Source: Gadus chalcogrammus | Lineage: Eukaryota > Chordata > Actinopteri > Gadiformes > Gadidae | Assembly (NCBI RefSeq): GCF_026213295.1 | Contig: NC_079420.1 | Span: 1,893,967 to 1,957,966, forward strand | Reading direction: 5' to 3' | DNA length: 64,000 nt | Position numbers and translations under genes: made by a program | In this document: piece by piece, positions 1-17,812 of the stretch | Layout: the number at the start of each line of letters is the position of its first letter | How positions within the stretch are numbered: position 1 is the first letter of the stretch | Notes under the pieces: generated by a model | The model's input: the letters and a program-made list of their open reading frames with translations, nothing else | What the model was told of the DNA's origin: nothing | Database searches by the model: none

Positions 1-88
1 TTCGGCAGGAGGCGGAGCCAGAGCGGCGGGATGCTATCCAATCATACTTAGACCTAAGCCTAACCCCCCCCCCCCCTCCCTCCCCCAG

Positions 89-3511
<3,423 letters not shown>

Positions 3512-3602
3512 ACACATGGGGGGGGGGGGGGGGGGGCACAGACACAACCACATGCACACACGTGCTCATACACACGCCCTCAAATACATGCACATAAGCA
3601 TG

Positions 3603-3711
<109 letters not shown>

Positions 3712-3777
3712 CCAGACACAGAGGGATGAGTACATCATTCTGCAAACATCCTCCAAGTTTGTATTTATGCACACGGA

Positions 3778-3911
<134 letters not shown>

Positions 3912-4305
3912 AATGAGGGATAGAAAAAGAAAAAAGACAAACCAAAAAGATTCTCTTCATGTTATTTATTGGAAAGGTCCAGAGATGCGTAGTTTTGATA
4001 CCATTCCTAAAAGACAAATTAGGTATAGTCTAACTGTGCTTGTCGTCGGTTGAACCAACCACATTGTGAGTCTGTATTTTACAGACTGTCTTTATTTGAA
4101 AAGAAACCTGGGTATGGCAAATTCCCCACATGGATGTCTGGTAGCCTTGAAGGTGTGTTCATTTAAATCCAAGATAAGTGGCGATCAAGAGAAAGGAAGA
4201 ACTTTTGGGACCCACCGGCCCTAACGTTGTGTGAACCTGGTCCTCAGTACATGAAAGCCCCATGCACACGGTCTGAACCCATCACAAGAGACTCTGGACC
4301 GCCTG

Positions 4306-4311
4306 AATAAA
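4306..4311 (+). terminator. Candidate poly(A) signal of iqsec3
   Basis: Canonical AATAAA about 800 bp downstream of the iqsec3 stop codon. Chosen only for being the first canonical hexamer; unsupported by transcript data. Confidence 0.3.
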
Positions 4312-5532
4312 TGAGGAGGCGGAACACTCACTCGTCTTCAGGGAGCACGAGTGCTGAACATCTTGCGGCTGCCATGGCTAACGTCCCGTCCCCTGAGTTG
4401 TACAGACTGGATATGGGTTATAGCTGCACCCTTGAGTAACCTGACTGGCTTCACGAAAACATATCCTGATGACAATCATACAACATTGTGTTTGTTTCAT
4501 GATTATAGCTTGTTTCAGCGGACCTCCGTCAGCCGCATCGACATATCAGTCCACGGTCAAGTCTAAGCATGTTTTGGGAAAATACCTTTGGGGAAATTGG
4601 GAATGGTGTCACATTTAAGGAAGGTTCTTACATTTATGGAACGCGCTTTGGTGGGATATAGGAAGAGGCCTTCCAACAGCTACGTATGATTCCTGCATCC
4701 GTGTCAATGAATCTAGCCCTTGTTTGTGTTGATTAATAAGTTAATTAGGTCTATCAAATTCCAAAAGCCCAAAGTGATGCAATACATTTGTCTTTTGAGC
4801 AGCCAAGACTAACTCAATATTTGCATTTTAGAGATGATAAGCAGAAAATGTATGGCATTTTTATTTGAGAAATGAGAAAGAAAATATATTCTGATTGAGA
4901 TCAATCAATTTGGACAAAACCTCTTAACATTTTGACAATTACTTTTTTGACCATGAGTTTGACCCAAACTCACCAATTTACTCACCACCTGAAACATAAT
5001 GTAGATGTTATTTTGAACATTATTGATTTAAGAGATAAATGACATGCCATCTGCTTCTTCCATAGAACGATTTACAGGATGTTTGGTAATTGTAAATCAT
5101 CTACCTGAAAAAACAACAATGTAAAGGCCTATATCCTGTTATACATTCGCACCGCAGAATATATTGTAAATACTTTATATAGATTGATGAAGACAAAGTA
5201 ATTGGGGTGCCAATGTGTGTAACTATGTATTTGTACAGAGAAGATCTAGTTTAAATTAAAAAGAGAGATTTAATTATTATAGTTATCCTTCACATGAATA
5301 TTGCAGGGTGTCCTAAATCCTGTTGCTAGGAGATGTAAAACTGACAGCTTTAACAGAATACAGACCAGTTACCATGGTTACATACTCTGATATCACCGCA
5401 GATCTACGTACTCATACATTTTTCATACGGTATAAATACAAGATTAGATTAGGAAAGAGCTGTTTCACCGTTTAGGGTGTGCAAAGGGCTATATGTATTG
5501 GTAACTACATCGATAACTACACACACTCACAG

Positions 5533-5645
<113 letters not shown>

Positions 5646-7314
5646 AATATTTACAGGCATATACAGTACATACATAGATGCTCACTGCTACCATGGCTAC
5701 CAAAGTAAAGAAAAAGTTTTCACAAAATATACCCAGGACGTTTAGCAAAGTCCAACTTGTTCTGACCATCGAAGATTAGCATACCATAAACTTTAAAGCA
5801 TGGTTTATTTTGTTCCATTTACAGAACATGGGCTGACTTATGCATATACTTCTGTATTATTTTATCTTGGTATTATCATTATTATTGTCAGGGCATGTAG
5901 GCTTGAGTAATTTCTTCCCTTCCCACTTATGTTGATCCCATGTTCACCGTGGACCACCTCACTAATCTGTGCATCACAAGTTTCTAAGGGAGATTTCTAA
6001 AGATCAACATGTTTACTAGTGCAACATTTTTCAAGGTTTCCATCTGATGAGAATGAAAGAATAAAGTAGTTTTTACTCTGCTTGGGTATGTCTTTTAGGA
6101 TCCACGGTCCAGAAGGAAGATAAACACTGCTGTTTGTTGTTTATGTTTACTCAAGAGAAATATCTACCTGCAACAATGTTTTTAAAAAGATTTGCGTTTA
6201 GTCTTACAAAAAAACATCTGTTCACACAAATCAATAACATGGAACTTTATAGAGGCCAGCATCAGTGGGCTACGCCTGTTTAGAGGGGGAGCCCATCTCG
6301 GAGTTCTAAAGAAGTAACAGATGTATAGATCTGATAATCTAATTATAGATCTGATAATATTCAAACATAGACCACTCCTTGCTTCAACACAATTCATCAT
6401 TCTAACTCAAATCTGGGTCATTTCGCTCCGTGAGAGTCTTGTTTCTTCTCCAAATAGCCTACCAAATAGCTAATCTCCCCCCCCTACTCTTTCGGCATGT
6501 TTGGCATGTTTGGCATCCGACCCGACTCACCCTATGGTGTCACCTCATCCATTCTGTCAGTAAATTAATTTGCAGCAGGTGTGCAAGGCACGCCGAGTAG
6601 CGGGGTGGAAATGACTCTTCCAGCTGCCAGCATCATTCATAGCAACCGCTCATTCCACCCAGCGCGTGGGTCGCACCTGATCCAAGCACAATTATTAGCT
6701 GGCGACAACCGCACCGGCAATAAGACGCAATGTCGCCCTTCCCAGCCGTAGGCTGAGCCAGATAGAAGCCCTCCTCCATATAGACAGGCTATATATAATA
6801 TGTACCTACATAATAACATATAATATATATATATAGATCCTGTTACATACAGGCCTTTATATAATACATAGAAAATGGGATTTCTTTTTCAGACATCAAT
6901 CGCGGTTTCTGCACAGAGATATTTTTTTAAGAAGTTTCTCAATGTCTGCACCTTTTCCAGGGCCATTTTTGTCGTATCATTTTTGTCATGTCCCCATTAG
7001 GTTATAGGCTATGCAACTAACACCTTGATTTCATTGGATTTTTGTGATTTGTATTCATTTTATTGATTGCTACAATGATATGATGAAAACGAATTATTCA
7101 AAAGAAAATATCCAATATAAATATATAATAAAATATAAACTCACTCGAGAATTTTTTTTGCTTAAGCGTAACCTTACAGTGAATGTGAAGCTGCTTTTTA
7201 GCTGAGTGCATTCACTAGAGCTCTCTCAATTGACCTGTTAAGTTATTTAACAATCAAAATTTTAAGAATTGGACCCATTCTTCAAACGGTCACTCAAGAA
7301 AAACATATATCATC

Positions 7315-9073
7315 AAGGCAGCCCGATAGAGGGCGCTGGGGCGCCGCCCTCCCACCGAACTGTTTTCTTTTAATTTATTTGTTCTATTTAATTTATTTTT
7401 TTAATAATATTTCTCATTTGGAGAAATAATCGATGTTAATTGCATTCGAATAGTGCATTTACTTTAGAATATCTTCAGAATCTTCATTCACTTTCATGTT
7501 CAACTTATCATTTTGGTGAAGTAGGTCACTGTAGGTGTCTTTCCTAGGGCGCAAGTTCGCTCAGCCCAACAAGCCTGAATTTTTAGCCAATGGTTCCCCG
7601 GTTGCTAAGCAGAAAAGTTCATAATTTCGCCAATCAGCGGCGTCGAATTGTATGGCTTGTGGGCGCTCAAAAGATAGTCCCCAACGCAGTGCACCGTCCA
7701 CTGCACGTAACCTCGCATTTGCCATTACCTCTGAGATCAGCAACATGGCGACTTTGAGTACTGCTACCACTGTTTCCCTGTAAGTTCAGCTAGTAAAAGA
7801 ACTCGGAGCAGAAAAGCCAGAAGTGAACATAACCCAACAAGCAAGAGAAAAGGATAGAGCCTCCTTTTTCCAGAGTTTGGTTCAGGCTTGGCTAACTAGC
7901 TGTGGGTATGCCAATGCGATTTTTGCTTTCCTCGTATACTTTTTAAAACAAGTGCGTGTGATAGTTCGTGGACACAGACATGGTTGACAGACCTGAAACA
8001 TCTGTCAGAACGGATAAAAAAAACACGAGCGAGCAAGAGTGCATATAAACAACTGTGTAGCTAGCCATGCTAGAGGTAAGCAACTTCTATTTATTCCACT
8101 AGCCTATATGTATTTGTGTTTGTTTGCACATTTTTGTATTCAGAGTTGTCATTATTAGGCATACTATGCATACTGTATATCTACTGGAGAATGCAGACAT
8201 TGTCTTTTTCCCCCCACATTTATGCTTTTTAATTATTACTGTAAGCTTTACTGAAAAATAAAGTATGCTGATTTTATTGTACTGTTGAACTGGGACATGT
8301 TTGCTGTGGTTATCATTTCATAGGTCTGTGACACCATAATGAGCCATGCCAAGGTTTTCTTTCACAAAGCATCTCATCAGTGCTACTCTGTTGCAAGGTG
8401 ACTTGTTCCCACAACACAGCAGAAAGTTCCCAGATTCAGCGCTGGAACGGTTGATGCCTGTCCCATGTTGGACAAAGCCAGACTTAAAACAGAACTGTCC
8501 CTGATCTACGAGCGTGAGGACTTCAAGGGCTGCAGTGGAGCACTGGCTCTGTGTCAGGTTCTAATGGGAAATAACCGGCAGGACACATTCAGCAAAACTG
8601 TAAGTCTTCTCAAGATCCTCACCCCCACACCAACGTCAACAGCAGAATCAGAGAGATGCTTCTCCACCTTTTAAAGAGGATAAAGACTCCTTAAGACACT
8701 ATGGCACAAGATCGCCTCAATGCTCTGGCTATGCTATCTATAGAGAAGAAACTCACACGGGACATTCCAGATTTAAATAAAAGGGTTATTGAGAAATTTG
8801 ACAATTTTTGTCAGAAAGACAGACGAGCAAAGTTCCTATACAAGTAAGAGTTTTCCAAGAGTTCTCTTACTAGTCTCTCTCACTCGCTCTCTCACACACT
8901 CTCTCACAACCTGTTTTGCCTTTATTATTTGGTCAGAATGCACCAGAATGCTTCGTTTGTTTGTGAAAATCACAAAAAAATCTTCTGGGGGATGATGTCC
9001 CCAGACCCCCCTACAGGGTTTGGATGGCAAACGTTCAGCCCCCCCTCAAATAAATTCCACCAGCCGCCACTGT
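7315..9073 (+). mobile_element. Decayed hAT transposon with ZMYM1-like transposase C-terminus
   Basis: The right end (9001-9073) in reverse complement starts CAGTGGCGGCTGGTGGAAT, matching the CAG-type terminal inverted repeats of fish hAT elements. Inside, 8465-8674 encodes a 69-residue fragment with SLLKILTPTPTSTAESERCF, the hAT dimerisation signature. The frame breaks and continues as LNALAMLSIEKKLTRDIPDL and similar to about 8850, like the C-termini of ZMYM1/hAT-Ac proteins. Most of the transposase, including the catalytic core, is absent. The left end is taken near 7315 (GGGCGCTGGGGCGCCGCC) because that motif commonly begins these elements, but I could not pair it cleanly with the right end or find an exact 8-bp duplication. 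It is a relic, not an active gene. Confidence 0.75.
8465..8850 (+). pseudogene. hAT transposase C-terminal (dimerisation) fragment
   Basis: Open from 8465 to a stop at 8672-8674. The protein then resumes in another frame with LNALAMLSIEKKLTRDIPDL and KRVIEKFDNFCQKDRRAKF. The ESERCFS/LNALAMLSIE spacing is that of the hAT family C-terminal dimerisation region. Frame breaks and loss of the N-terminal two-thirds show it is dead. Confidence 0.8.
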
Positions 9074-9140
9074 CTTCAGCAGTGAGCTGTAAGAACTGAG
9101 CAGTCTGCTGAACAGTCACATTGATAGCAAATGTTTAGTC

Positions 9141-9240
<100 letters not shown>

Positions 9241-9676
9241 GTGTGACTGCCTAGACTGCCAAGGACCATTCTAATTGATAATCAAAATTAGTAGCGTTTG
9301 CGTAATACTGAACGAACCGTAAGTGCTCCGGAGCACGGCTCCAGTGAAAATGTGTGAAAATGCACATGAAAGCATTTATTATGTCTGTATTTTTGATCTA
9401 AATGAACGGTGCATGATGGAGCTTCTCTATTGCCCTTTTTTCCTCAAGTCAAGTAGTCAGCGCTTGCATATTGTAAGGCCTCAATTAATGTTCCTATTTA
9501 TCTATTTCGTTATTCAGGGGAATTGAATACTTTGAGTTTACCAAACAGTATGCCCTGGCCAGCTTTTTAATGAGTGCAAAAATGTAAATAAAGCACGGCA
9601 GACATTGTATAGTAGAGATCATACCCAGGCAAACAGTCCCAAATGAATAAAGGATTTACATTCAGTAGGCCTAGTG

Positions 9677-9702
9677 CATATATATATATATATATATATA
9701 TC
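9677..9702. repeat. (TA)n microsatellite
   Basis: About 13 TA units in intergenic DNA. Confidence 0.9.
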
Positions 9703-10486
9703 TCATACAATATTATGATTGGCCAGACAGCTAACAGAGGACCTACAACCATATCATTACTGAAACATTATTTCAGGCGGAGGAATCATAAGAAGAATTA
9801 TCAGCATGACTTCTAATGCATTATTCATGATATAACAGAGAGAGATTAGGAAGGTTTTTATTTCACATATACGTGGGAGTCACATTTCTCATTTGATGAA
9901 ACATATTTTTTTATTAATAATCCTTCACAAACAATCCATCATGTCAAAGCATGGCCTGTTCTTGAATGTTTGAATCAGTTCGTTGGAGGTTTGTGAGTTT
10001 GAGTTCCAACAGCCGATGCTGGTGGAATTGACCCTATAAGAAGTCCCACTCCCTTTGTATGATTTGTTACCATATAAACACGTAACTTTTAACATGCCCT
10101 GCCTATACCATGGATTGTTTTTATAGTTTGTTTTACGCTACTGGCTGGAGTAATATGGAGGACATGGAGTAAAACTAGTTCCAAACCAAGGAGCACTTAA
10201 ATGGGACCTTGGGAGGAGAGGAGGGGACACAAGGACAGAGAGAGCTGCCTGCCAGCGACGGCCGTTAAAGAGCAACCAAGCCATGGATTCCATTAGTATT
10301 TGGGCCCATTCATCTGACACTGACATCCCCATAGTGTCATAAACATGGCCTTGTAAATCCGTTCGAGACTTTGCAATTAAGGGATACCATGTCTAGAATC
10401 ATAACCACATTGTCCATCGGTAAGCAGTTCGAACTTCTAGCAAGGTGGCTGGAGCTCAGGGGACCATCAATCACTGTTATAGGTTG

Positions 10487-10487
<1 letters not shown>

Positions 10488-10527
<40 letters not shown>
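10488..10527. repeat. (TA)n microsatellite
   Basis: About 20 TA units in intergenic DNA. Confidence 0.93.
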
Positions 10528-10528
<1 letters not shown>

Positions 10529-10559
10529 CTCCGCTGAGACCTTATACTTATTAAGCCAA

Positions 10560-11199
10560 TATTTGTCTACGGTTCATTTCAGTGAGGCCTTCTTGCCGGG
10601 GATTTTAATTTAGACCGGCTTCCCAATCTCGGTCATCCTTTGGATTGGCTGTCCGTTCGTTTGGAGTGCCTGCTACCACAGACATGCTTTAGATCTATCT
10701 CTGTTATTCTGACACAATTGATTCACGGTTTGACCCGCCCAAATGTGTACAATTGCCCCTCATAAATTCTCAGGTATTTCTCATGACTTGAGGGATCCCC
10801 GCATCCTAGCAGCGGTTATAAATGCTTCCGTGGACCACAGATGATCCGTTATCGGAAGCATTACCGTTAACAAGCCTTTCTTCATGACCTGTCCCACTAT
10901 AGCTGGGGCAGGACCTCACCCGTTGGCATCGGGGAACTAACTTGGATCTCCTTTTTAGGAAGGTTGTTTTGTTGCATTATGGTTAAACACTCTCTTATTC
11001 AAGCATATTCAAACGGCTAATACCCGAGAAAACCCCTGGGTCTCCCTGACTTTAAGACGGGGACATTGCTTTGGCGAGGGCCAGGAAAAGTAGAGGCAGG
11101 CTGGCTCCTTCTGTTTTATTAATGTGATCTTGGCTAGGTCTCTCTTGAAATAGATTTGTAATTTCAATCATACTTACCTTGTAAAATAAAGGTCAAATA
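10560..11199 (+). mobile_element. Probable LINE 3'-end relic
   Basis: The end of the block (about 11,128-11,199) resembles the widespread fish LINE 3' tail: GATCTTGGCTAGGTCTCTCT, then CTTACCTTGTAAAATAAAGG and an A-rich end. Upstream sequence is too diverged to recover a protein; the GGGGATTTTAATTTAG at about 10,597 could be the remains of an endonuclease GDFN motif. The 5' limit is arbitrary. Confidence 0.45.
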
Positions 11200-12017
11200 A
11201 TACACTAAAATCGAATGAAAGCAACAGCACCCTCCCTAGGGAACCATGGGTTATAGCGGTTGATGCTTCCTGCTGATTGGCTACGTCAGTTGCCGTCTTC
11301 CTGGAATGACATCACCAGAGACTGTCCAATCACTGATGTAAAATTAAGTTTTTCTCAACAGTCATGGTCGCATTCAGGTCTTGAAACAATGACTCCCATT
11401 GAAGGATCAATCAAGGTTAGCCTGCAGCCTTTTATTGGGCGATACCTGGGTCCTATTGGTTCCTCTTGGTGTGGATGCTTTGCCAGCCGGCCAATCCTGG
11501 CTGTTCAGCAGCACCAAAGGTTAATATCTAGGCAGACTGCAGAAGAAGTGTAAGATGCAACTAGGATGTTTGAGTAAGGATTACATCGTGTGACCAGCGG
11601 ATCGTGGACACACAGGTGCCAACTATTGTAGATTTACTGTGGAACCAACTGCTCAGCCTGCTCGGGATCCATAGTGATGGCATCAATGTGCGCATTAATG
11701 TGTAATGAAATGGGATAATGAGTCACCTTAGAACAATTCCGCCCTATGATATAAAGTGTGCATCGGCCCCTACCCTACCCCTTTCTTTTTAAAGTAGGCA
11801 TGGACTTGTGACACTTTTTCCACAGGCCTTCAACTTGTATATTTTCTATGTGATATTATGTTGTATTATAGCCATTATCTCATTCACATTAGCTGAGAAA
11901 GAGGACAGCAAGACCCGGCAGATCAGAGGGAGAGATGGAGGGGGGCTCAGAGCCCACCATCGATCAGAACAGAGGAGACCTGATGTGCTCCCACTCTACA
12001 GATGTTTTCTGTTGGGC
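11200..12017. other. Intergenic DNA, nothing recognised
   Basis: Contains a 97-codon open frame at 11,260-11,553 with no recognisable domain, no splice-consistent neighbours and ordinary composition. I see no supported feature. Confidence 0.5.
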
Positions 12018-12344
12018 ATTAGGCTTAAAAAAAGTTTTTTTTTGGTTCCGGTTTCCGACCGACCCTGTCAATTTATGTGCGAACCAAATTATTTTATGAG
12101 CTTTAAAAAAATAAAAATAAAAATAAAACACCCTTTTTTTTTTTTTTATGCAAACTATAATTACGTTTTGGTACAGCACCTCTTCATTATTTTCAAGGAT
12201 GAGCAAATTTTCTCGTTTTTAAATGAAAACAACCTACCTATCATTCGCTGCCGCTGAAAAAAATAAATAATAATAATTCCCTACCTACCCATGACCTCCA
12301 CTGACAACCAACAGGAACCAAACTTTTTTTTTTTTTAGGCCTTA
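12018..12344. mobile_element. MITE with AGGC-poly(A)/GGTTCC terminal inverted repeats
   Basis: The left end reads TTAGGCTTAAAAAAAG then a T-run and TGGTTCC. The right end is GGAACCAAAC, a T-run, then AGGCCTTA, which in reverse complement is nearly the same. The interior is AT-rich and non-coding. Terminal inverted repeats about 30 bp long, total size about 0.33 kb and no coding capacity fit a miniature inverted-repeat element; the superfamily is not clear. Confidence 0.65.
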
Positions 12345-14332
12345 GCCTGCATAAAGAATAGCCACCATACATGCAGCAGGTCAATCACCAAGTCCCAAGA
12401 TCAGACCATGGCATTGTGTGGGTTCTGAGAGGCCCACGAGGTCCAGAACAAACACAATAACCTCTCCTGATGGAATAAGTGTAATGTCCGAAAACATGGC
12501 TAAAGGGCATTTGTTGTGAAAAACTGCTAGTTTGTGCGAGAGTGCTACCGTAGATGCATGAGGAGATGCATTGAATAAACATAGCGTCAAAACCCAATAA
12601 ACTGGAGAAGGGAGCCAGCTCAATAAAATATGGACTTCAAAATATTATTTTCACAGAAATCCCCGGTAGAGCCGTGTGTTTAGTTTGTATGAACGGACTT
12701 CAACCCAAATCGTCTCTTTCAGACAAAACACAGGGAAAAATACAAAAACCTGTCGGAAGAGGAAAATGTGAGCACTTCAATAATTTGGGGATTTAGACCC
12801 AGCTCCAAACGTCTAAAAGCAAGAAAATCAATAAGGTCTGAGCTTATCGGTACAGCTATCGAGTCAAGCGGGTCCTACAACATAACGTTATAATATCTCG
12901 AGGGACGAGATTCATGTCATGTCATGCACAAACAAACATACATCGATTGCCTAATAAAGATATAGAATTCAAGCCGTTACACTGAACAAAGAAGAATTGA
13001 ATCGCTTCACGCCATGGTTGTCTTTATTTCTCATTTGCTCGATTGGTTCCTTGATGGGACTCCTGAACGGGCAGAGCGGTCACAGGCTTGGCTACATTTC
13101 GTTCCATTTACTGGATTAAGATGAGTTCATTTTTTAATTTGATTGGATTCATTAGCTAACCTAATCAATACACCCGTTCAGTGCACTTGGTAAAACAGAT
13201 GGGTTTCAAACATGTTTATTATTTATTTGAAAATCAACTGCACAACCTGTGTTTCTGAAATAAATATAATGATTTTATTCAGACTCTTCGTGACATAATT
13301 ACAAATTCTTATTGAGAGTTACAGCAATGTATGCTCTGTAATCAGGGCTGATGGTTAAGACATGTCGGGATTTCCTCAGCTCTCAAAGGCATTCGGAATT
13401 TCTCATGTGGCCCCCAATGAAAGAATAATTGCCCTCCCCTGCCCTAGATAGAGACACTTGAAGCTGTTATAAGCATAATGATTGATTTCATCATTATGAA
13501 CAATAATCCGATGTTAATTACATCCACCAAAGGAATGTAAAAAAAAAATGAAGAACAGACCTTAGCGTTAAGTAGGCATAGAGGGTCAAACCCTAAATTA
13601 GTCCATTCTCAATTCCCTCACATCAATTCTTCAAATCGATCCTGTAAAGAGAAATGGAATCGGAGTCAACTGTGTGCGTAATTGAAGGAGGTGCTTATTT
13701 TTTGTTGAAGGCCTATCTCTACCAAATAATCTGTGATTGATTCCTTTGGTCTAACATAGTTCACGGAAGGCAGGCATTCTTTTGTGTGTGCTTTTCTTTT
13801 GGAATCAGAATGGATTGAGAATCGATTCCCTGAATTCCATTAGGTGGAATAGGAGTCTGAATCAACTCCAACACATCTGGAATCGTCTATCCCTGTATTA
13901 GGCTACGTTCTCATGATTAAACCAAGAGCAGAGGATGTGGTGAAATGTGTGAGCTGGCTATCTCAAGGCTATCTCCCAGTAATGTTCTTCAGTTTTCAGT
14001 GGTCTGCTCTATACGGCTGACGTGTGCACAGTAGGAGAAGGCTGAGCCCTATACCGTTACAGTGGACGACCAGGAGAGGAGGAGGGAAACAGAAAAAGGT
14101 TTAAATTGGAGGAAGCCTGTTGTTGTTTCTCCGCGACTCTACGATGTGGGGGCGAGGGAAAGGAACTGAAGTGATCAACGGACTCTAATGACGCAGTTCA
14201 GCATTAGCAAACGCCGTCTGGGCCGCATCCGCATGGCAGCCCCCTACACACCAGGCCTCATCGCAGCACTCAGTCTCTCTCCCGACAGACCGGTGGCTTA
14301 CACACTAATATGGACGCGCTTCGCCAAATTGT
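12345..14332. other. Intergenic DNA, nothing recognised
   Basis: AT-rich single-copy-looking sequence. Short open frames lack splice-consistent neighbours or domains. Regulatory elements may be present but cannot be shown without alignment. Confidence 0.5.
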
Positions 14333-14570
14333 GAGCAAACAATTCCAGAAATCCAGACGCAGAAACCAAGGTATTTCGACCAATCACTAACGGTGTTAAA
14401 GTGTGCATCCAATGGTCTGCCTTGGTTCTGTTAACAGTTGGATGGGTTTTCATGAACCTTTTGAATGGTCTATGTAACATGGATCCGGTGCGGGATCCGA
14501 TCACTGGCTACTAAAGCACAGACGTGTAGGTTGGAGACTTTGTGTGGAGAGGACACCCGTATGGCGGAGC
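14333..14570. repeat. Unclassified interspersed repeat, copy 1
   Basis: About 238 bp, starting GAGCAAACAATTCCAGAAAT and ending near TTGTGTGGAGAG, closely similar to 17,813-18,050 in the same orientation. Small compensating indels leave the two copies equal in length. On the minus strand both copies are open and encode related peptides (shared FMKTHPTVNRT and HWMHTLT). No terminal repeats, poly(A) tail or Pol III boxes were seen. Confidence 0.8.
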
Positions 14571-17500
14571 CCACCCATCCACCTTCACCACAAAGTGAGG
14601 CCTCCCCCCCCCCATCCTGTTGTATTATACGTGGTGAAAGAGGAACGGTTTACAGCCATGGATTGAATTACTGAATGTTGAGCTGACGGATTTCAGTGCC
14701 AACGCCCTGAGGTGATCTTGACAGAGAATCTGATCTTCCCACATCAAACTATCGCAAAATCAGAGCATACCCACTGCTGGAAGAGCCTCAAACTCACCAA
14801 ACACCTGTGTTGGATCAGACCCTCTGAAGATGTGACTGGCTGCTTTTAGCTTTCTGTCTGGTGGCGCTGGATTGGATAAGATGTCACTTGTTGTTAAGCT
14901 GATGAAAACCTCCCGATGGAATGTCAATTAAATGCTCCTCGTTGGAAGAATAGCTGATACGATGGGGGTAGGCACCCATAATTATGATTATGATGAGGAT
15001 AATGATCGGGATGAAACACAGGGAGGATAAAAGCGAGTACCCATGAAGCCACTCGACCACTTCAGAGGGGACAAGGGAGAGCAAAGGGACCCCTGAAAGC
15101 ACTGCGTCTCTTACGCTGGTGGAAACCATGGCAATGTTTGTTTGATTTTTTCTACATGGTTCGTATGTCACTGACGGGTTGTTTTTGAAAACCTGAAGGA
15201 GTGAGAGAAACAAAGCAGGTGTTTAGTGTTGATGAGAACACACTGCACAATTTGCATAGTGTGACGTATGCATCCACTCCACACACGGTCGTATTGTGTA
15301 GATCCTTTTTAGTTGTCTTGCATCCTTGCAGAAGTGTCCACTTGCTGGCACAGTTTTTGTAATTTAAGTTGGCTTCTCGAAATCCAAATGTCTCCAAGAC
15401 AGTCACTCCTGTATCCTGTAAGTTTGTATATAAAAAAAATAAATAAAATAAGTATATCTTAAATCCTCTGATGCTACTGCCCACTCTGTGAAAGTATCCC
15501 TCCAACAATCACGTCTCCCTGGAGGATGCTTAGTAACCCTAACCTTGTGTTTTCTAATGATGCTCCATTAAACCAAATCCTTGGCTGCCATGGAGTGTCT
15601 TACAATAATCCATTTTTCATATATCTACTAAATTGAGATGAGATGAGATGAGAGATGAGTATCTACTGGAGAATCGTCTGTATTGGGTCCATACCTCATT
15701 ATATTGAAGAGATTTAAGTATGTCTGAGTATGCTTTCCCTTAGTATGTAGGGAACAGGTGATCTGTGACCTATATTACCACAAAAGGATGTGAATATATA
15801 CAGATGGCTCCTACGTTGCACATAAATAATATAATTGCATGGAAAATGTATGATTAAATATCCATAGGCTAACCATCGGTACAAGACCACTCGATCTCAC
15901 ATGAGCTATACCTAAACCTACCAAATAGACCCGGCTTAATTTACACATAAGTATGTAGAAATAGTTATAGATTATATGTTAGATTATATGTTATATTACA
16001 CAGTAGAAGTGGGGTTAACATAGGCGTTGCACAATGGATATCACAATCATGTGGCTGGAAATCAGAGAGAGAGTATCTAAGATGTAAAAACAGGAATCAC
16101 AGCTTACGTAACGTTGTTCATAGACGCGCTCCTCTCCCGGTTCTCGACTGGGGAACCCTCGCTCCGTCAGACAGGGGGCGGGACAACGGAGAACCTCTTC
16201 CCCATTGGTCAGCGTTTTATTAGTCCCTTTCTGTAAAGGTAAGTAGGATAAATCGGCAACTAACTACTGGTTTTAAGCAATTATTGTATAGCTGTGTATA
16301 TGAATATAAATGTCTGGAGAAATGGGATTGAGAATTTATTTTAAATTTATAGGAAATCACAAAATGCAGCCTTAATTAATATGTGGGATTACCTGAGATG
16401 CGTGTATTTAATTCATGTTTGTGTAAAGTCATACATTCTCCGCCACGATGACCTGAATGCATCTGATTGGCCCAGTGTTGTCACTATAGAAACAGGCTTG
16501 TGAAGCCCAGCATAGTGATGTCCCTGTGCGTTACCATGGCAATTCCTCCACAGCCCATCAGTGCTCGGGGCTTGAGGGAAACCTTGGTTTCTGCTCGGGC
16601 TGAGAAACGTACACGCATGAGTAGTGAAACAAATGCCATAACACTCACGTGCGCACAATTACATTACAGTGTGATATTCTAGCAGTGCCTCTAGTCTAGC
16701 AGTGAATAATCTCGGATCACCAATGGAATCAGATTTATCGCCATTTGAATCATCGGTGATCGATTACAAATGGGATAAGCTGTGACCATAATATGATTCG
16801 CCTATGGTCAATGGAATAACCCTGGGATGGTTCACAACATGGACCACAGGAACTCGGGTGTGTTTGGAATATAACACGGATCGTGTAATGTCAATAGATG
16901 ATGCGCCAGGGGACATGATGTGGTCATTGCATTTGTGGATACAGGAGGTTTTTGTGTGTGGCTGTGAGTTCAAATATTTTTGCCTTTCAACGGGCGTCTG
17001 TGCATAATTCTGATTTGGTTATGACGGGAAGGCGGGCCGACCGCCATAACCAGCTGACCCATGTGGTGGACTGGCAGCTGGAGTGTCCTGATGTTCTCCA
17101 GATGGGTGAAGGTGGGGGGGGATCACAGGCTGGTACCATGGCTGTTTCTACAGTGACAACACTAGTCCGGTCACTTCCACTTCCTGACCCAATTAGCTGC
17201 AGTCATTCAGGCCTTCCGATCCTACCAAGGGTTGCCGCTTCAAGCCCCAGCTGGGGATCAATCACTCCCTCAATCCTCTCTCACCCAACGCCATAAGAAC
17301 GCTTTAATCACTGACCTGCCTTACACACCAACCTCAAGCCCTTCCCACTGCTCCGTAGTGGGAAGGGCTTTGGTAGTTGATTAGCCCCTTTTGGGAAGAG
17401 ATCCCGCAACGTCGCCCCATAGAAGCTCTGGCATTGTGCTGGGTTTCTAACCCTTACCAGACGAAGTCAGCGCGTTGCCGGCCCCTCTGTTTGATCCATA

Positions 17501-17812
17501 GACTGTCGGCATTCTGGATTCAGAGGCGTGACGTGGAACACACGTCAGCCTCAGCATCAGCATCAGCATCAGCATCATAATGAGGGTGGACAGAGGTGGG
17601 AGGGGCTTTTGCCCGCCCTGCATATTTATACCACTCTGCAAATTCAAGCAAAGTCGCTGCGCGTTGTATTCAACATGTTGATGTGTAAAGGTACAATAGC
17701 GGATTTGTGGAGGCGGCATGAAGAGAAGCAGGGTGGTGCAGACATAACACTTCTTAGAAACATCCCACACCTGTCCCAGCATGCCGGTTCATCCCATTTA
17801 CACATGTGAGCA
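14571..17812. other. Intergenic DNA, nothing recognised
   Basis: Ordinary AT-rich sequence. Includes a small GAGAT repeat near 15,634-15,658 and a (CATCAG)n tract near 17,549-17,577. Open frames seen are short and lack domains. Confidence 0.5.

Noticed and set aside
11260..11553. 97-codon open frame as a small gene
   Set aside because: No recognisable domain, no supporting splice sites or promoter, no sign of codon bias.
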